From Rostratula benghalensis (Eukaryota; Chordata; Aves; Charadriiformes; Rostratulidae): a stretch of 64,000 nt of DNA. The notes beneath the pieces were generated by a model, which did no database searches, was not told the origin of the DNA, and was given only the letters and a program-made list of their open reading frames with translations. The stretch is from contig VXAI01000021.1 in assembly GCA_013399305.1 (NCBI GenBank), forward strand, positions 5,646,031-5,710,030, given 5' to 3'. The translations under genes and the position numbers were made by a program. Positions 1 to 11,200 of the stretch are shown piece by piece. Positions within the stretch are counted from its first letter, which is position 1; every line of letters starts with the position of its first letter.

Positions 1-1118
1 ACTTTATAACCTGAGAAGGGTCTGCAGCTTTAAGGAATTCTCCCCTAAAGGTTGTAAAGCTTTTACTATGCAAAGTATTTTTGCTATTATATACACTGGC
101 GGCCACTAAGTGCAGCTATTATTTCTGGCGGTCATTCAGAGAAGGTCGGAGCTGATAAAGTGTTTAACAGAGTTTGTTTGGGTAGATCCATCTGTGTTTT
201 TAACCACCCATACAGTCTTTTGTGTCCTTTTAAAAGATGCTGGATGCTTCTGAGTATAATAAATTACGGTCTTTATTTTTATTTGCCATATTGTATTATT
301 TATCATACTATAGCAAAGAACTTCTTTACAATGTCTATGCTTTTCTATATGGTTTACACAAGCATCTAAGAAAGGGATGATTCTTTGCTGCAGGGCAAGG
401 GTGAAGCATACACAGAGATGCCATTTCCTTGGTCAAGTGGAGTAAAAACTCCTTACACCTTTGGGTGAATTCGTGCCTCAGAGAAGCCAAGGAGGGGAAA
501 CTGCAATCAAAGAGCAGAGAAGTAAGATGTATGTTGAAAGAATATAACAAGGACCCTAAGATGGAGCTTTGGAAAGGAAATATTTTCAGGTCATGTGCAC
601 ACCAGGAAAAATATCCTAACTAGTTGGGATGGACTGTAATAGCGTTCTTAACACTCCCACTGAATAGGTTTGGTAGTGCAGGATTTGAAACTTAGCCCTA
701 TTGCAAATGTTCTGTACTGCACGGAGAAAACCAGGTGAATGCTCAGCCCCCCATTTCTCTGCCTGGCTCCGCAGGGCCACAAGGTGAAGCACCTCAGTGA
801 CGATCTCTGCTACTGTTTGTGAGTACTCTGCTCCAAAACCTGAAGTGAAATATTGCTAGGACTATATTGCTTCAACATGCTGTGCAAATATTTGCTGACT
901 GTGAAGCAGGTGACTATTGGTATCAACATGCTACAGACAGGAAAGTAAGACAGCACAAGTGGCTAGTGACCACTAGCAAACATGTGCCCCACCTGACACA
1001 AATAACCTCCATTGATGTAAAAATTATTTAAACATACAGTGAGAGGATCCTTGCATCTGACAACCATTCCACCAGATGTTTCATAAAGCTTTTTGTAACC
1101 AGAGATAGTGCCACTTAC
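1..1118 (-). other. Intron downstream of exon L (partial)
   Basis: AT-rich non-coding sequence following the exon L donor. Short open frames exist but none continue the DENN domain or resemble a known family. I see no repeat of clear identity here. Confidence 0.75.
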
Positions 1119-1267
1119 CTGAGCTTATCTGCTACAAAAATCACGCGCCGCTCCAACAGGAGAGAAGCAAAGATCCTGATGATCTGACGAATGCTGAGGC
1201 ACTTGAAAAGGCATTCAAAGTCCACATGTTCCAGGCGTGAGTCCATGGGCCGCCGCAGCTCAATGAC
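1119..1267 (-). CDS. DENND2B: DENND2B exon L: cDENN, last exon inside the window
   Basis: A 149-bp exon with acceptor GGATATGTTCAG before 1267 and donor GCTCAG|GTAAGT at 1119/1118. It encodes VIELRRPMDSRLEHVDFECL, FKCLSIRQIIRIFASLLLER and RVIFVADKL, plus AG of a Ser codon (816-865). RPMDSRLEHVDFE and LLLERRVIF(V/I)ADKLS are diagnostic cDENN motifs. The next exon, expected to begin by completing Ser and continuing the TLSxC block, is not found in bases 1-1118 and so lies outside the window. Confidence 0.95.
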
Positions 1268-4203
1268 CTGAACATATCCAACAAACATCAGTCAGCATCA
1301 CTGGCCAGGCCTGACAGCACAGGCCCTCCAGCAGCACTCTGTGCTTGCCTGCTGACAGGACATGGAGAATGACACCCATCCTTCTTTTGTAAACTGAGGC
1401 TGGAGGCACAGCACTCTAGAGAAACAGTGTATTACACTCTTCACTATCAAGCCACTCTTCTTCCCAGAATACAGTTTCGTGCATTAAATCTGCTGTGATT
1501 TCCAAGGGAAGCATAATTCTGCCTTCTAAACACCCTGTCAGAGATGCAAAGCTTGGCTGAGTTGAAAAGTAACACAAATAATGAACTAGAAACACTGGAG
1601 CTGGAAGCTTGCAGGGTTAAAACAGCCATAAAGACAAGGTAATTTAGTTATAAACTTGGCTAGCAATTCAAATTCACATCTAGATAGAAGCCAGGGACTG
1701 AACTTGAAGGCTGGGCAAATTTAAAACCCAATTTACTTCATTTTCACTCCTCTGTGATGCATTATTCAAAAGATGTTTAAAACCTTTATTTTTTCATCAT
1801 AAAAATATATACATATATATACTTAACTGGGGAGTCAGGACAAGGTCTTAGATGGTGACTTGTGACATCCCTTTAAAGTCTAATTTTCATACTTCATCCA
1901 TGACCTCAGGCCCTCTCCTTCCTTTTCTCAAATGCCTTTTGCTGATTTCCTTATTATCTCTTCCTTTTATTCTGCAATTGACAGATGTGGAACTTGAAGG
2001 TGGAGGACAGAAAAAAGAAGAGGGAAAAGTAATGCGCGGAAGAGACTAACAGAGGGGAAAAAATACGGAGTGCAAGACAGCAAATGATGAACTACTGAAG
2101 AATTTGAGGAAACAGAAGGGAAAGGGGAAAATTCGGCAAACTTGAAGTTGTGTTGAAATCTCTGAAGACATATTAACAGGAACATATATACATCTCCTTC
2201 TTTCCACATGTCCAAAAATCACCATCACTTTATTGCTTTAGACCACTTTTACGTTTTCATGCACATGACACCACGTTCCACAAGCAGACTGTAGTGTTAA
2301 CTTGAGCAGCCCTTACAAAATCCCTCACAAACGCACTGGTTTAAGGATATGATCAGCAGCAAGACCCCAGGATACTGGAAACAAATCCAGTCCATACCAG
2401 TTTAGTTGTAATATTGTTTGTGATCAGTAACACAGGACTGTAAAAAGAAAGTCACTGTTGGAGCAGTATTCGTGTACAGCTAAGATTTTTTTAAGCCTGA
2501 AATACAGAAACATTATGGTGCCAGAGTATTATATACCCAACATTCAGCTGTTGCCTCAGGCAGCACTAAGAATCAAGTTGTGGAGTGAAGGTTTACCATG
2601 AACACCTCCTCGGGAACCACTACTTGCCTACCCCTTTTTCATAGTCAGTAAAGGTGCCCGTTTCCATCCCTTAGCACTGGGATTGCAGGCTCAAGTCATG
2701 TTTATCTGCCAAATTGTGAGGAGCTGGTTTTACTGCAAAACTTCCAATGCTAAGATCTTGCTGTGGGGTAGGATGCAATGCAAGTTAGGGCAGCTTTTAC
2801 AAATGCCATGGATGTTTTCCGTTGCCTTGGTGGCAAAGCTTTCTGCTTCAGTCTGCTCATCACAAAGAAATATACTGTCTACTTCCCAATTAATCATCAT
2901 CTTTGTTTAGGCCAGAGGAGCCACAATGGAAGGACAAGATTCTGTTCCTAATTAAGCCAGTGCATTCCATTTAAATAACGAGTTTGTACTAGCATAACAG
3001 AGAGCAAAGCTCAGCCAGCAGAGAGTTGTTTGTTTGTTTGGAATTATCTCAATGTTTTTCTCTGAGAGAGTTCAGAAGCTTGAGCAGAGGATAGAGAAGT
3101 TGCAGATCCGTGGTTCCCAGACACTTTCACATCAAAAAAGCATTATCAGACCTTACCACTGTTATGCCAATCAGCCTTGTCATTTTCTTTTGCTTCTCCA
3201 GAAGAACATGCCTTGCAAGTCACTTATACAAGGAAAGCCTTATATTTCACACCAAGTGACATTACAGGCCCACTCCATTGGAGTCAGTGGCAATACAGTT
3301 GGAGAAAATACTGTAAAAATACTAACAGCACTGTAAAACTAACCCTCAGGAGTGTAAAATAAACCTAAAGGGGATTTTTTTTCCCTGATTTCAGTTACTG
3401 GGCCAAATTCTATTCCTATCTGCAGTAATGTATTTTGTCTATATGCTGCCCACTCAGAGAGTGGAGTTACTATATACTTACATAAGGATATGCAGAAAAC
3501 AGCATTTGAAAAAAACAAATGGCTAGCAAGCCTCAAGTTACAAAAACTTTTTAAGCAAAGCACCAATACTGCCATTCACTAGTAAGGCCTATATTGTATA
3601 ATGATAGGCTTCTAGCTACTTGAGTCAGTAATAAAAGGAAATGAAATCTATATATGTGTGCACGCATACACGCAAAATCTTTCATATAACATGTTTTGCC
3701 AAGTATAGACTATTTCTTTGAGGGCCAGTTAAAGGATATTTATTGCCAAAAAGAGCCATTTAAATGCTGCTGGTCACTCCTCTCACCAAGACCAGGACCA
3801 ACAGTAATGTGGTTTACAATAACAACTGGCTGCTGAACTGTTTAAGTACAGTCAGCATGGGAAATTCAGACTTGCTTGTTATCACTGTGATAAAGCCCAG
3901 CAACACTGTAGTTCTGGTAACGACACCAGCCAGGCATACTAGGGCGTTTGTGGTTTTTTATCTTAAACACAACTTATAAATAAATATAAAATAACAGGTA
4001 TATAACAACAAATTGGTTTACAATCACCCATGGGAACTAGCATTAGCATATCAATGCTGGCGCAGCTCCTGCATTGCTCATTTTGAGGGTGTACCACCTC
4101 TCACACCCTGCAGTATCCATATGTCTCCTCTTGTTTTTCTTTTGCTGATACTGAGTGGTGATGGGGGAGGCTTTGACTTTTAACATTTGAAGTTGTTTTT
4201 TAC
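1268..4203 (-). other. Intron between exons K and L
   Basis: 2.9 kb of intron. It contains an alternating TA/CA tract near 1804-1822, a GTTT run at about 3026-3041, and two stretches resembling an old amniote repeat (3248-3294 and 3400-3470; see findings). Nothing coding is supported. Confidence 0.8.
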
Positions 4204-4344
4204 CTCGTTTCCAGCTCCAGGCAGAAAGGTTTTGACTTTGATTGTCTTTCCAGGTGCAGGAAAAGGAGATTCCATCAGACTCCTCATAAATGGATAAACC
4301 AAGGCAGCAGATATCCCCCTTCTCCTTTCAACCTCATCCAGGAT
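4204..4344 (-). CDS. DENND2B: DENND2B exon K: cDENN
   Basis: A 141-bp exon in phase 0 at both ends (47 codons, 769-815). The acceptor is TTACTAATGGATCAG before 4344 and the donor is AACGAG|GTAAAA at 4204/4203. It encodes ILDEVERRRGISAALVYPFM, RSLMESPFPAPGKTIKVKTF and LPGAGNE. The match to DENND2B is essentially complete over this block (DENND2A has VQPLMRSVMEAPFPALGKTI). The unspliced frame reads a short way into the intron at both ends, so open reading alone would overestimate this exon. Confidence 0.95.
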
Positions 4345-7300
4345 CTGATCCATTAGTAACACAGAAGAGAGAAAGAGACGGAACATGTCAGCACCACAAA
4401 CAATTTTGAAGCATCATCTGACCCACACATACCTATATGCATGGCAGATCAAAGTTTAATTCCCCTCTGCCATGCATTTCTTCACTACTGTTAAAGTTAC
4501 AGTGTTCAATCATACTCTAAAAATGATACATTTTCTGGTTACAAAATGGGGCCTATTTGTGAATGTAGTTAATACAGAGACAAGGAAGAACTAATAGATC
4601 TGGAAAGGAGAAAGAAGACTCAGCATGGCAAAGGGCATCTGTATCATTGGGATTTTGCCTGAACTGCAGGGTGAGCTGAAGGAGAGAAAGAACAAGATGA
4701 AACCCATGACCAAAATCTAGGTCAGCATCACATCTCAGCAGTACATCTTGAAATTTGTATTAAGGAGGAGCACTTTCTTCTGCCCTGGGCTTCTCTTCCG
4801 TTTCATCTGAAAGGACAGGAAAAAGCCAGGCCAGCAAGAAAAGCAATCTTGCCACACTGATACCAGAGCTCCTGGAAGAGCCCTGGCCCTGGCAGCAGCA
4901 GCCACGTTGCAGTCTGTGCTGAGCTGGAGCCAGCCGTGAGCAGTCTCACGAAGCATGCCCAGCTGTTTACACTGGTTGCCTGTATTAAGGTCATTTTCTG
5001 TTTGACATGACACAGAGCAGGCAATCTAGTTTTGAAATAAGCAGATGGAACTCCTTACAGATAGAGAAGACTATTATTTTCTTCTCTCTTTGGTCACATG
5101 GGCCAACATAAATTCGATCACAGCTAAGTTTTCCCACATTAGACAGACCGTATAGATGATAAACGTAAAGACAACGAGAAAGCAAGCTTCAAAGCAGTTA
5201 GTGGTTTGACCTGAAATGGTGATCTTTTAACCACCACTCAAGAGCAAAAGGCCATACAAGAGTTAGTGGGTCTGAGCCAGGCATTTTCCCATGTTTCTCT
5301 TGGAAATGCTTTTCATTGAAACGGAACATTAAAAGATACTTAAGCACAAGCTGGTGATTTAACGACGACAGCTAGTGACACCAATGCCAGCAGAGGCATA
5401 CACTGGTGCATAGTTTCCCCCTCCTTCTTGCAACATAGTAAAGCAAGCTAACGAAAGCAAAGCTGACCCTATATACATAGCTTGCATTCCAGTCCATGGA
5501 AGTGGCAGATAACCATAAATGATGACATGAATTTCAGCCTTGATATAATTTGCAGCACAACAACTATTCTCACCAAACAAACCAGCTGCCCAAATGGGAA
5601 GCAGTAATCAACCAAGACTGTGTCCTGGGTCCCTTAGTGCTCCTGCACACTGAAAGCACGCAGCTGTAATGTGACCAACACCCATGTCCTTTTCTGCAGT
5701 CACTATGGGATGCTTTATGTTGCTGGAGTTGGAAGTCATGTGTGTGTCCCAACAACCATCACAGTATAAATAAAAGGGAGCATTTAAACTGAATGAAAGT
5801 GGAACAGCAATCTCAAGAGATAAAATGGTCTAAAAAACCTGTTTAAACCATGAACTTTACTGGCTTGAAGTAAAGACATCTGCTTCTCAAGTCTGTCTTA
5901 GCAGTGTTACAGCAATGAGCATAAAAGGCTTTGAGGAAGATTACAATAATGCAAGCTATCAGAAATAGGATGATAAACATCTGAAAACAGAGGACTCCTT
6001 TTGCTTTTCTGATAAATTATATCCAAGGGTTAATATCTCATGGTCTTTCATCACTCACATTTTTCTGTGACAACTCTTCCCCGTTTTGACTAATTTGGCA
6101 AAGTGCACCATCATGATCCTTTTCTTCTTTTTCACTGGATTTATCAGTTAAGACAGACCGGGTTCCTTTTACCAGGCCAGAAAAAGAGACTGTCTCACTT
6201 TTCAAGAACTTCTGTCTCCACCCACACCACACCTGTCTTCAAAACAAACAGGGATGCTAAGGCTCAAACTCTTCCTCCTTCCTTTAACAGCTGTTTCATC
6301 CAAACCCTTTCCAAACACGGTGCTTGGAGCATGTGCTAAAGAGCTGTGCTAAATCCAGCTCAGGGCTGGAGTCAGCCATACACCCTGCTCCTGCTCTGGC
6401 ACTGGTGTGGCCAGGAGGTGACCAGCCCTTTGTAGGACAGTACCACTGTGGCCAGACTCCAGTGCAGAAGGGGCCCAGCCCCTTCATGAGCCCGGTAGAA
6501 AAAAGGGCAGAGGTGTCTTACAGTCATATTCAGGGCCCAATAGGCAATTGAGTGGGAGCCTTCCTTCATGAACAGAGTAAGAATGTGAGGCCCGTGTAGC
6601 CAGGACCTGCCTGCCACAATGCCTGGGAACAACCCCTACAGAAGCCAGTGAAATTATACTCACCCATCAACCCTGGGTTCACTTTGCCTGGATGATTAGA
6701 TGTTTGGGTTTTTTTCAAGTTAGAGATTCAACCGGGAAAGCAGATTACTTGCAATTTTGGTGCAATGACCCAATGACCTACCTTGTAATTTTCTTTTCTT
6801 TTTTTTTTTTCTATTCCCCTCTCCTTCCCAAATTTTCCTTTGAAAGTTCAAAGTTCACTATCAAATGAGTTCACTATCAAAATTAGATAATATAAAAACA
6901 AAGAACCTCATGACGTCTTTCCATACCATGAATTTGGTGAGCTGTGTTCTCCTCCCAGAACAATGCATTCCGTTTCACTCACAGATATCTGTTTAGATGT
7001 CTAAGAGACACTGTTATAAACCCTTGATTTCAGAGCCTTATGAAAGACATCAGAAGCAGAACTGCACTAACAATTGCAACCCAATTGTTTTTCTTCTCAT
7101 GTGATTTTTGTTAAACAAAGTTTTATCTAGAAAAGCTTGAAACCTGCTTTGAAGATAACATAATGTATGATTATTAGATCATATGAACAATATAAGTGCC
7201 AGGATTTTTATTAACTTCAGTGATTTGCATGTTCTTTTCAATTTTATTCTATACAAATCAGCAAGAAAAATCTGTGTAAGTTCAGTGAGATTTCCCATAT

Positions 7301-8200
7301 CTGAAGTGAAATTCTCTGGCAAATTAAAACAACATTTCTATGAACACTCCATCAAAATTGGCAAAGGGGAAGGCAGCCATTTGACATTAGGTATATTGTT
7401 GTTCTCTACAGATCCCAACAAATCCTATCTGATACCCTGAGGTGCTCACTGGATTTTGCAGGACACTCTCTTAGGAGCTCCGAAACCAGCAGCCAGAGAG
7501 ATATTTCAAGTGTTCATCAATCAGAAATGTTAATTGCTAATTTGGATAACATTTTATATCACAAAAAAGAATGCTTGTGGCTCTGGAACTGACTGGCAGT
7601 TAACTGTTTCTACGGCTATTCAATCTCTCAGTTGAGCTGCAACACCCTTCTTATTGTCTTGAAACCCTTATGTCAGGAAATGTATTACCTAGGTAAACCA
7701 CATCAGTATATGATGCAACTTTGGATTCAACAATGTGGAGGCCAATAAAAGATTATCCATACTTTCCAAGCCCCCTAGGATAAAAAAACATGTCAATAGA
7801 GTTAAGCATATAGTATTCACTTATCAGATAATCTTTTTTCTTAACCTCATCGTTCCACAGGGTATTGGAGTATAAGTGGTCCTGGCCCATCATTCAAACT
7901 GTGGATGCCAAGAATTACAGCTCAGCACAGAAGAGCTTTAGAAAACAATGGAAAAAACTTCAGTCAGCCAGATCATACAGACACCCAGATGTTTTTTGAA
8001 TCAAGTTCTGCCTCAGTCACAGAAGTAATAAAACATTCTTTGATGAACCCAGTAATAGGGACGGAATATCCAAAACAGCAACTGTAAAATATAGTTAACT
8101 CCCATCAAAGGAAGAAATTCTTCTTGTCTGGTTCATAGCTGCGGATGTGTCTCAGTAAACAATCAAATTAAAAAGCAATATTGAAAAAAAGTCTTCTTAC
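4345..8200 (-). other. Intron between exons J and K
   Basis: 3.9 kb of intron. Contents I can see: a pyrimidine/T-rich tract at about 6791-6812 and a small imperfect tandem duplication at 6853-6881. Short open frames on both strands look random. Confidence 0.8.
6853..6881. repeat. Short tandem duplication, period 16
   Basis: GTTCACTATCAAA occurs at 6853-6865 and 6869-6881. Confidence 0.85.
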
Positions 8201-8278
8201 CTTGGAAAATAAGTCAAAGCATCCCAGACGGCTGATGACACAATAAACTTCAGGTAGGCGTGGGCCTTTTCCACTTGG
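8201..8278 (-). CDS. DENND2B: DENND2B exon J: cDENN
   Basis: A 78-bp exon in phase 0 at both ends (26 codons, 743-768). The acceptor is TTTTAACTGTTATCAG before 8278 and the donor is CCAAG|GTAAGA at 8201/8200. It encodes PSGKGPRLPEVYCVISRLGC then FDLFSK. The LPEVYC(V/I)(I/V)SRLGCF motif is shared by all DENND2 proteins. Asp after CF replaces the Gly or Ser I remember from mammalian paralogues. An 8.1-kb intron separates it from exon I. Confidence 0.94.
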
Positions 8279-11200
8279 CTGATAACAGTTAAAAGAGATT
8301 GAAATTACATATTAATTTGAAGTCATAAGGAAATACACTTTTCTCTCTGATCACACAGTTGGCCATCATGTGACATCTTTCACTATCCGTTTCTCCAACA
8401 AAATAGCTAATCTTGGAAAAGCATCGTATTTCTTCCATAAGACAGGAAACTAAAAAGCATAAATAGCGCTTATCCACTTTGGAAATCACAGTGTAGTAGA
8501 GCTGTATTTCAATACCTCTCCAGCTTGCAGCCATAAAAGCACATTTAACTATGACTGTAACTCATGCCTGTGCTATCATTGTCCTCTGCTCCTGCTGCAG
8601 CACAAGTAGTGGGGCCACCCTGGGGCCATGTGCTGGGAGATGAGAACTACAATGCTGAGGTAGGTTATGATGGGGACCCCACTCACTCCATGATGTTCAA
8701 GGTAGCTCAACTCACGGGAAGCGAGCTCATGGACCTAAATAAAAGCAAGCTGCAGGAGCAAAATCATTAACTTCCTCAGATTAACACATGAAACTCTTAA
8801 ATGACATAAATAGTGCAAGTATGATGCACACGCTACCCACCCCTCCCAAAACAACCACATAAAGACCACCCTCTATAACCATCCTGTTGAAGATATTTCT
8901 GGAAGAAGCAAATGGTTTAAATGACACGACTCATATTCCCTCAGCATAGTGGACTCTGCAACCCTGTATATACTACTGCAGGAAAAGGTCTGTCAGCACT
9001 GGGTGTGAAAGAAGGTACAGTAAGTAAACTGGATTCAGCTTATTTACCGGAGAAGTAGAATTAGGCCAATGCTGAGCACTTTAGAAAAAAACATCCTCAC
9101 TGGCAAGGCCTTTGAGCAGAGAGCTGATCTGCCTGTGTCCTGCATGTGTCCAATGCACATAGATGGCAGTGACATCCACACATAGCAGTTTCCCACTGTA
9201 ATTTTAATGAGCTGCAATGCAGCATTCCAGTTTTGTATGGTTGCAACCAATTTTCACCAGATCAGCAGACACACAGTTCCTAAGAGCTGGGGTTTTTTTA
9301 ACAAGACCGCTTGTTGACTTCAGGGGCAGTCACGTGTAGTCTCAGGATACAACACAATGAAGTTGTATCCTACAGCCTCATCCAGAAGAGACAGCAGGTG
9401 CAGCCTCATACGTCCGTGTGTCTCGTGAAGCCAGCTGTGCTTGTACTGCATTGAGTTAAAAGCGGCTGTAAAAGAGTCACTGGGCATCACTTAGCCTCCC
9501 TACACAGCTGTACATTATTGATACACAGCAGTGAAAGAATAATTTCTAATAAGGACTCTTTGATAAAGGTACTCAGTCAAAGTTTCCACCAGCTTCTGCC
9601 CACTTGGACGTTTAGCCAATGTGGCTGATCATCTGCAGTGTGTTTGACATTTACACACCATACAAATGTCAATCAAGAGAAACTGAGGGGTAGCTGTGCT
9701 TTTTAAATCTGCATATTGCAATCTAGACTTGGACAGCCAGCAGGTGCCTGACTGTTATAATAAAGACCACAAAAAATACCGAAGCTAAGTGAATACAGAT
9801 GAGTCTATTTCTGGACCCAAACCTGCTCACTACACGTCACATCTCTGCAAAAGCAGAGCCCTTTTTTGTCCATATTAGGTATAAAACCCTTTCTAAAGGC
9901 ACTGAGTGATTATATCAAGCATGTGGGATTTTGGTTAAAATCATTGTGTCAAATCTGCAGGAATGCCGAATCCATGCCAGGAGCCTTGGATTGCTCCCAA
10001 CCAAGAGCTGTCTCACTGAGTGCCAGTAAAAACATCACATTCCTGGGTCATCTATAAGACCAGAAACAATAACTGCTTAGCGATTACTCAAAGTTCTTCC
10101 TTTATGAAATATCACTGCTTTCAAACATCTTAAAGGCTACATGTTGCCGAGAGCTGGGACTCTTCCCTCCTTGCACTCACCATCCTTTTCTGCTATTTCA
10201 GAGACTTTTTCCTGCAAACAGCACAGCCTCCCAGATGCATACAAATCATCCGCAAGAGGCAGCAAGCAAAAGACACAGGCAGAGCCATTTTGAAGGGTAG
10301 GACTTCTCAAATTTCTGACACTGACAACTCTTCACATAACTTCCTCCCTAAGACATTAGTTTACACCTCAAAGGTGGATCTAAAACACCTGCTCATCACA
10401 CTTTAGTTTGCTTCTTTCCCAGAAAAACATTGTATGGGACGTGACACTCCTCCCTTCTCTGCCTGGACTCGTCTCTTTTCATTAGGGGAGACTTGAGCAC
10501 TGTGTCTGGCCTACAGTACTGGTTTAGCCTCCTCTCTTCCCAGAAGAGAGTGCTTCCTAGTTATAGGATGTGCTCTACAAGGTAGCTACAAACTTTTGGA
10601 GTCATGTCCTCCAAGGCTCACTCTTCCACACGATGAATAGGTCCAGTTCAGGGTAAATGTATGGCAAAGTATTACAGCTGAAAGGCATCTGAGTGACTCT
10701 GCCTTGATGCACTGCACTCCTCCTGGAAGAGGTGGGATGAAGGGCATGATAATTTGGCTTTTATTTGTTTTCAATGTTTTTTTCATGGAACTCAGGATAT
10801 TTTCAGCCTTAGTCCAGTATCACGAATGAAAATGCTAATGAGTTTGTTGATAACAAGACAGTTTCCCAAGAGGATGAACATAAACTGACAAGAACATGGT
10901 TATGAGATGGAGGAGCTGAGATCTGTGTCAGGGCTGGTCCGCAAGTGGCTCAGGACATTCTTTTATAGTGAGTTTAAACTGAAGTTTACTGACTAAAGCC
11001 TACTCCAAAACTTGCTTTGGCAGAAGAAACAGGCAGCTTTTGCTCCAAATAATAAGTTTGCAAATTTTCTCTTTCAAATTGCACTTCCCTACCCACGTGC
11101 TTGAAACCTAGAGGAGCCCTCGGAGATTTCCTTCCAGTATGGCATAGCATCAAGAGTCTCTCACCCACTGCACACGCCTGCTTTCAGAGCAAGGCAGGCT

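Noticed and set aside
3656..3674. TGTGTGCACGCATACACGC as a regulatory palindrome
   Set aside because: An imperfect purine-pyrimidine alternation, common near TG repeats, with no further support.
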